From assembly GCA_017475555.1 (NCBI GenBank), contig JAFVFL010000022.1, positions 21,358-85,357 of the forward strand: a DNA stretch of 64,000 nt. Direction: 5' to 3'. This DNA comes from Ruminococcus sp. GTDB taxonomy: Bacteria > Bacillota > Clostridia > Oscillospirales > Ruminococcaceae. Shown here in pieces: positions 61,091-64,000 of this stretch (positions are counted from its first letter, which is position 1; each line of letters starts with the position of its first letter). A program made the position numbers and the translations under genes. The notes below the pieces were generated by a model. It saw nothing but the letters and a program-made list of their open reading frames with translations. It was not told where the DNA came from and searched no databases.

Positions 61091-63622
61091 TTATGCTGTT
61101 TCTATGCTGTTTGCGTTGTGGAGCTTGAGCTTCTCAACAGCCTGCTCTCTCATCTTGTATTTAAGTATCTTGCCTGCGGCGTTCATCGGGAATCCCTCAA
61201 CGAAATCCACATATCTCGGGCATTTATGCTTTGCCATTCTCGCAAGGCAGAAATCCTTTATCTCCTGCTCAGAACACTCTTCACCGTCCTGGAGGACAAT
61301 GCAAGCCATTATCTCCTCGCCGTATGCCTCGTCCGGCACGCCGATGACCTGAACATCCTTTACCTTCGGGTATGTATAAAGGAAATCCTCTATCTCCTTG
61401 GGGTAGATATTCTCACCGCCTCTGATGATCATATCCTTTATTCTTCCGGTTATCTTGTAGTATCCGTCAGACGATCTTCTGCGTGCAAGGTCGCCGGTAT
61501 GCAGCCAGCCGTCGGAGTCTATCGCAGCAGCTGTTGCCTCAGGCATCTTGTAGTAGCCCTTCATTATATTATAGCCCCTTGCAACGAACTCTCCGTCAAC
61601 GTCATCAGGCAGGACTTCGTTCGTCTCCGGGTCTACTATCCTGCACTCAACACCGAATATAGGCCCGCCTACCGTATTGACACGCTGCTCGATAGTATCT
61701 GTAGTCTTGCTCATGGTCGTTGCCGGAGAAGCCTCGGTCTGACCGTAGGTGATACATATCTCGCTCATGTGCATTTTCTCGATGACCTCCTCCATAGTCT
61801 TTATCGGACACGGAGAGCCAGCCATGATACCAGTTCTCATGTAGGAGAAATCGGTCTTTTCAAAGTCCTCATGACCGAGCATTGCTATGAACATTGTCGG
61901 AACGCCGTGGAAGCAGGTTATCCTCTCCTTATTTATGCACGCAAGTCCCTTTCTCGGCGAGAAGCGGGTTATCGGCGACATAGTAGTGCCGTGTGTCACC
62001 GAGGCGGTCATAGCAAGCACCATTCCGAAGCAGTGGAACATCGGCACCTGGATCATCATGCGGTCGGCTGTGGAAAGATCCATACAATCACCTATAGCCT
62101 TACCGTTGTTGACAACGTTATAGTGCGTGAGCATAACGCCCTTCGGGAAGCCTGTAGTGCCGGAGGTGTACTGCATATTGCACACATCATGTATATCAAT
62201 AGTCCTGCGTACCTTTTCCACCTCGCTGTACGGCACCTCTGCCGACTTCTCCATAGCCTCTTCCCATGTGAAGCAGCCGGGATTCCTGGAATCACAGGTA
62301 ATGACATTTTTCAGATAAGGAAGCTTCTCAGCCTTCAGCTCACCGGGAGCACAGCTGCTCAGCTCCGGACAAAGCTCCTTGATTATGTCGATATAGCTTA
62401 TATTCTTGATACCGTCTATCATGACGAGCGTCATGGTATCGGACTGCTTGAGAAGATACTCCGCCTCATGTATGCGGTACTCGCTGTTGACAGTAACAAG
62501 GACAGCACCGATCTTTGTTGTAGCCCAGAAGGTTATGTACCACTGCGGAACGTTTGTAGCCCATATAGCAACGTGGTCGCCCTTTTTAACTCCCATAGCC
62601 AGCAGAGCACGTGCAAATGTATCGACATCGTCCCTGAACTCCGGATATGTCCGGGTATAGTCAAGCTCAGTATAGCGGAATGCGTACTGGTTCGGGAACT
62701 CCTCACATATCCGGTCGAGTACGTCCGGGAATGTGTAGTTGAGTATCCTCTCCTTCGGCCACGGGTACTGTCCGTCACCCTTTATGCTCGTCTGGAGAGA
62801 GTGCTTGTGCTTTGTGCGGTAGTTCTCCATATAGCTCGCAAAGCGGGGAACTACGATACCTGCGTCACTCAGCTCAGGAGCCCACCTCTTGACCCATTCA
62901 AGGGAAATATAGCCTTTGTAGTTGATAGTGTCAAGTGCGTCTATCATATCCCTGACCGGGATATCGCCGTCGCCGAGGATCTTGTACTCAACGCTGCCGT
63001 CCTCACGGACGATACTGTCCTTGACCTGAATGAACTTGATATGCTCTCCGAGGTTTGCAACAGTAGTCTCCGGAGATTCATTATTGAATCGGTACGGGTG
63101 GTGCATATCCCAGAGTGCGGCTATCTTGCGGCTCTTCACCTTATCGAGCAGCCTCGCAAGGCGTGCGGTATCGCTGTATACTCCGTTTGTCTCAACGAGG
63201 AACGTGACATTGTACTCCTCAGCGACCGGAACGAGAGCCTTCAGCTCCTGTGCGATATAGTCATCGTCGATCTCATCAGCCGGCATAGGATCAAGGTCGG
63301 CAAGGATACGCACATACGGAGTACCGAGCTTCTGTGCAAGTGCAGCGTACTCAGTGATCTCACGGCGGTTTTCCTCCTCCTTGTCACGGAATTTAAGGCA
63401 CGCACCGGAGGTAAGACATGGTATCTCAAGGCGGAGCGAACGAAGCTTAGCGACAGTGTCCGGCAGTCTCGCCTCAGAGAACGGAGCTGCCTTGGGAGCA
63501 GATGTCTCCCTGCCGATACCTCTGACCTCGATACCGTCGAAGCCGAAGTCCTTAGCCATAGAATAGATATCCACCCACTCGAAATCCGGGCAGGCAAGCG
63601 TAGAAAAGCTTATCTTCATCAT
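61091..63622 (-). CDS. Fusion: TIM-barrel isomerase-like + AMP-forming acyl-CoA synthetase-like
   Basis: An 843-residue two-domain protein. Residues 1-270 form a xylose-isomerase/AP-endonuclease-2-like barrel with likely metal ligands E144 (VETN), D172 (WDMHH), the KD after Q199, and E242. Residues 295-843 are an AMP-binding enzyme: P-loop YTSGTTGFPKG at 485-495, YGQTEASP, TGDLARR, the RGGENIYPKEIEDF hinge and the Lys in NAAGKILKYKMR. All adenylation motifs are complete. Both halves are in one frame with no internal start evidence. The reaction is unknown. AAAGGGTTCTG precedes the first of two adjacent ATGs. Confidence 0.9.
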   Translation of the reverse strand: MMKISFSTLACPDFEWVDIYSMAKDFGFDGIEVRGIGRETSAPKAAPFSEARLPDTVAKLRSLRLEIPCLTSGACLKFRDKEEENRREITEYAALAQKLGTPYVRILADLDPMPADEIDDDYIAQELKALVPVAEEYNVTFLVETNGVYSDTARLARLLDKVKSRKIAALWDMHHPYRFNNESPETTVANLGEHIKFIQVKDSIVREDGSVEYKILGDGDIPVRDMIDALDTINYKGYISLEWVKRWAPELSDAGIVVPRFASYMENYRTKHKHSLQTSIKGDGQYPWPKERILNYTFPDVLDRICEEFPNQYAFRYTELDYTRTYPEFRDDVDTFARALLAMGVKKGDHVAIWATNVPQWYITFWATTKIGAVLVTVNSEYRIHEAEYLLKQSDTMTLVMIDGIKNISYIDIIKELCPELSSCAPGELKAEKLPYLKNVITCDSRNPGCFTWEEAMEKSAEVPYSEVEKVRRTIDIHDVCNMQYTSGTTGFPKGVMLTHYNVVNNGKAIGDCMDLSTADRMMIQVPMFHCFGMVLAMTASVTHGTTMSPITRFSPRKGLACINKERITCFHGVPTMFIAMLGHEDFEKTDFSYMRTGIMAGSPCPIKTMEEVIEKMHMSEICITYGQTEASPATTMSKTTDTIEQRVNTVGGPIFGVECRIVDPETNEVLPDDVDGEFVARGYNIMKGYYKMPEATAAAIDSDGWLHTGDLARRRSSDGYYKITGRIKDMIIRGGENIYPKEIEDFLYTYPKVKDVQVIGVPDEAYGEEIMACIVLQDGEECSEQEIKDFCLARMAKHKCPRYVDFVEGFPMNAAGKILKYKMREQAVEKLKLHNANSIETA

Positions 63623-63655
63623 CAGAACCCTTTCATGAAAAAATTGAACATAATT

Positions 63656-63684
63656 ATTATATCACAAATAAAGAAAAAAATCAA
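63656..63684 (-). promoter_or_regulatory. Promoter of the fusion gene
   Basis: Minus strand: TTGATT, 17 bases, TATAAT, about 34 bases before the start codon. The region 63685-63860 beyond it shows no credible gene. Confidence 0.75.
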
Positions 63685-63866
63685 TACCCTGTCAGCACAT
63701 TTTGCTTTATACCCGCCTATATTGCGATCTCCGATTATCCTCCGGCATTAATTATGGAAGTCTGTGCTGCCCTCCTTGAAATGCGTCAGCACTTGCACCG
63801 TCCGTTATTCGTCACGACCAGAACTATCCGATGATCCGGTGCTACAGACTCAAAACAGGAAAAAAA

Positions 63867-63892
63867 CTCCCCCGGAATTTCTTCCGGGGGAG
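63867..63892 (-). terminator. Terminator of the gene at the right edge
   Basis: An 11-bp perfect stem (CTCCCCCGGAA/TTCCGGGGGAG) with a 4-base loop, followed on the minus strand by TTTTTT. It starts 41 bases beyond the stop codon at 63933. Confidence 0.88.
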
Positions 63893-63932
63893 CCTTGTTC
63901 AGTCAGGCGTTAAGCCCTGGTTATTGTGTCGA

Positions 63933-64000
63933 TCACTCGTCGTCCTTCTTCCTTGAACGAGCAGCGAATGCAGCTGTTATCGCAAGTGCGAGCATTGCAA
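63933..64000 (-). CDS. C-terminal end of a membrane-anchored protein (partial)
   Basis: Only the last 22 residues are in the window. They end a hydrophobic helix (AMLALAITAAFAA) with a RSRKKDDE tail, as seen in sortase-type or simple C-terminal anchors. The stop at 63933 and a terminator 41 bases on support it. The rest lies beyond the window, so the class cannot be named. Confidence 0.6.
   Translation of the reverse strand, partial: AMLALAITAAFAARSRKKDDE

Noticed and set aside
61118..63751. An 877-codon plus-strand open frame opposite the fusion gene
   Set aside because: It mirrors a gene with complete enzyme motifs on the minus strand, its product has no recognisable domain, and the real promoter and ribosome binding site serve the minus strand.

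Overview
This window looks like chromosomal DNA of a gut or rumen Firmicute close to Ruminococcus (Oscillospiraceae). The evidence is two secreted proteins with dockerin modules, Thr-rich secreted linkers, an IreB-type phosphoprotein, a DUF2325/DUF3793 pair, MoxR/DUF58/transglutaminase genes, and near-consensus TTGACA-N17-TATAAT promoters with strong AGGAGG-type ribosome binding sites. No rRNA, tRNA, prophage, insertion sequence or CRISPR array was seen. Most genes are intact and densely packed; the last gene is cut by the window edge.

Layout. 0-2.3 kb: two overlapping WYL-domain genes. 2.4-12.6 kb (+): a Ca2+-type P-ATPase, a secreted cohesin-like/dockerin protein, two large membrane proteins of glycan-transfer type (a DUF2079 protein and a relative), a sodium/solute symporter and a small unknown protein. 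12.9-15.1 kb (-): a two-component system. 15.3-19.7 kb (+): a GGDEF/EAL protein, a LURP-one-like protein, an acetyltransferase and phosphofructokinase. 19.8-28.3 kb (-): a six-gene run of moxR, DUF58, transglutaminase, C39-like protease with dockerin, prmA and an unknown gene. 28.5-36.7 kb (-): a small membrane protein, tsf and rpsB, glmS, a zinc-ribbon membrane protein and an SPFH/zinc-ribbon protein. The spaces in this stretch hold a large composite palindrome (31.2-31.5 kb) and a dense array of GGCGTAT motifs (34.95-35.23 kb). 36.9-38.3 kb (+): a small protein, then DUF2325/DUF3793 behind a promoter with a dyad operator.

38.4-51.4 kb (-) is the most interesting part. Ten genes with gaps of 0-36 bases run from one promoter (51.43 kb) to one terminator (38.37 kb). 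In order they encode a sugar-binding-domain/GGDEF protein, an MBOAT acyltransferase, a DHHW (AlgX-like) protein, an FkbH-type HAD protein, an acyl carrier protein, the RlmB rRNA methylase, a degenerate P-type ATPase without catalytic motifs, an LCP-family ligase, a transglutaminase-like lipoprotein and a 53-residue membrane peptide. MBOAT + carrier protein + DHHW + FkbH parallels the Dlt D-alanylation system with FkbH in place of the adenylating enzyme. I infer that the cluster decorates an exported envelope polymer with an acyl group, possibly a glycerate-derived one.

51.5-64 kb: ireB, a DUF1540 protein, a phosphoesterase and a GT-B-like protein (-); a tetR / GPH transporter / GH36 alpha-galactosidase locus (+); a C39-like secreted protein (+); greA with a coiled-coil membrane protein (+); a fusion of a TIM-barrel isomerase-like domain with an acyl-CoA-synthetase-like domain (-); and the C-terminal end of a membrane-anchored protein at the right edge.
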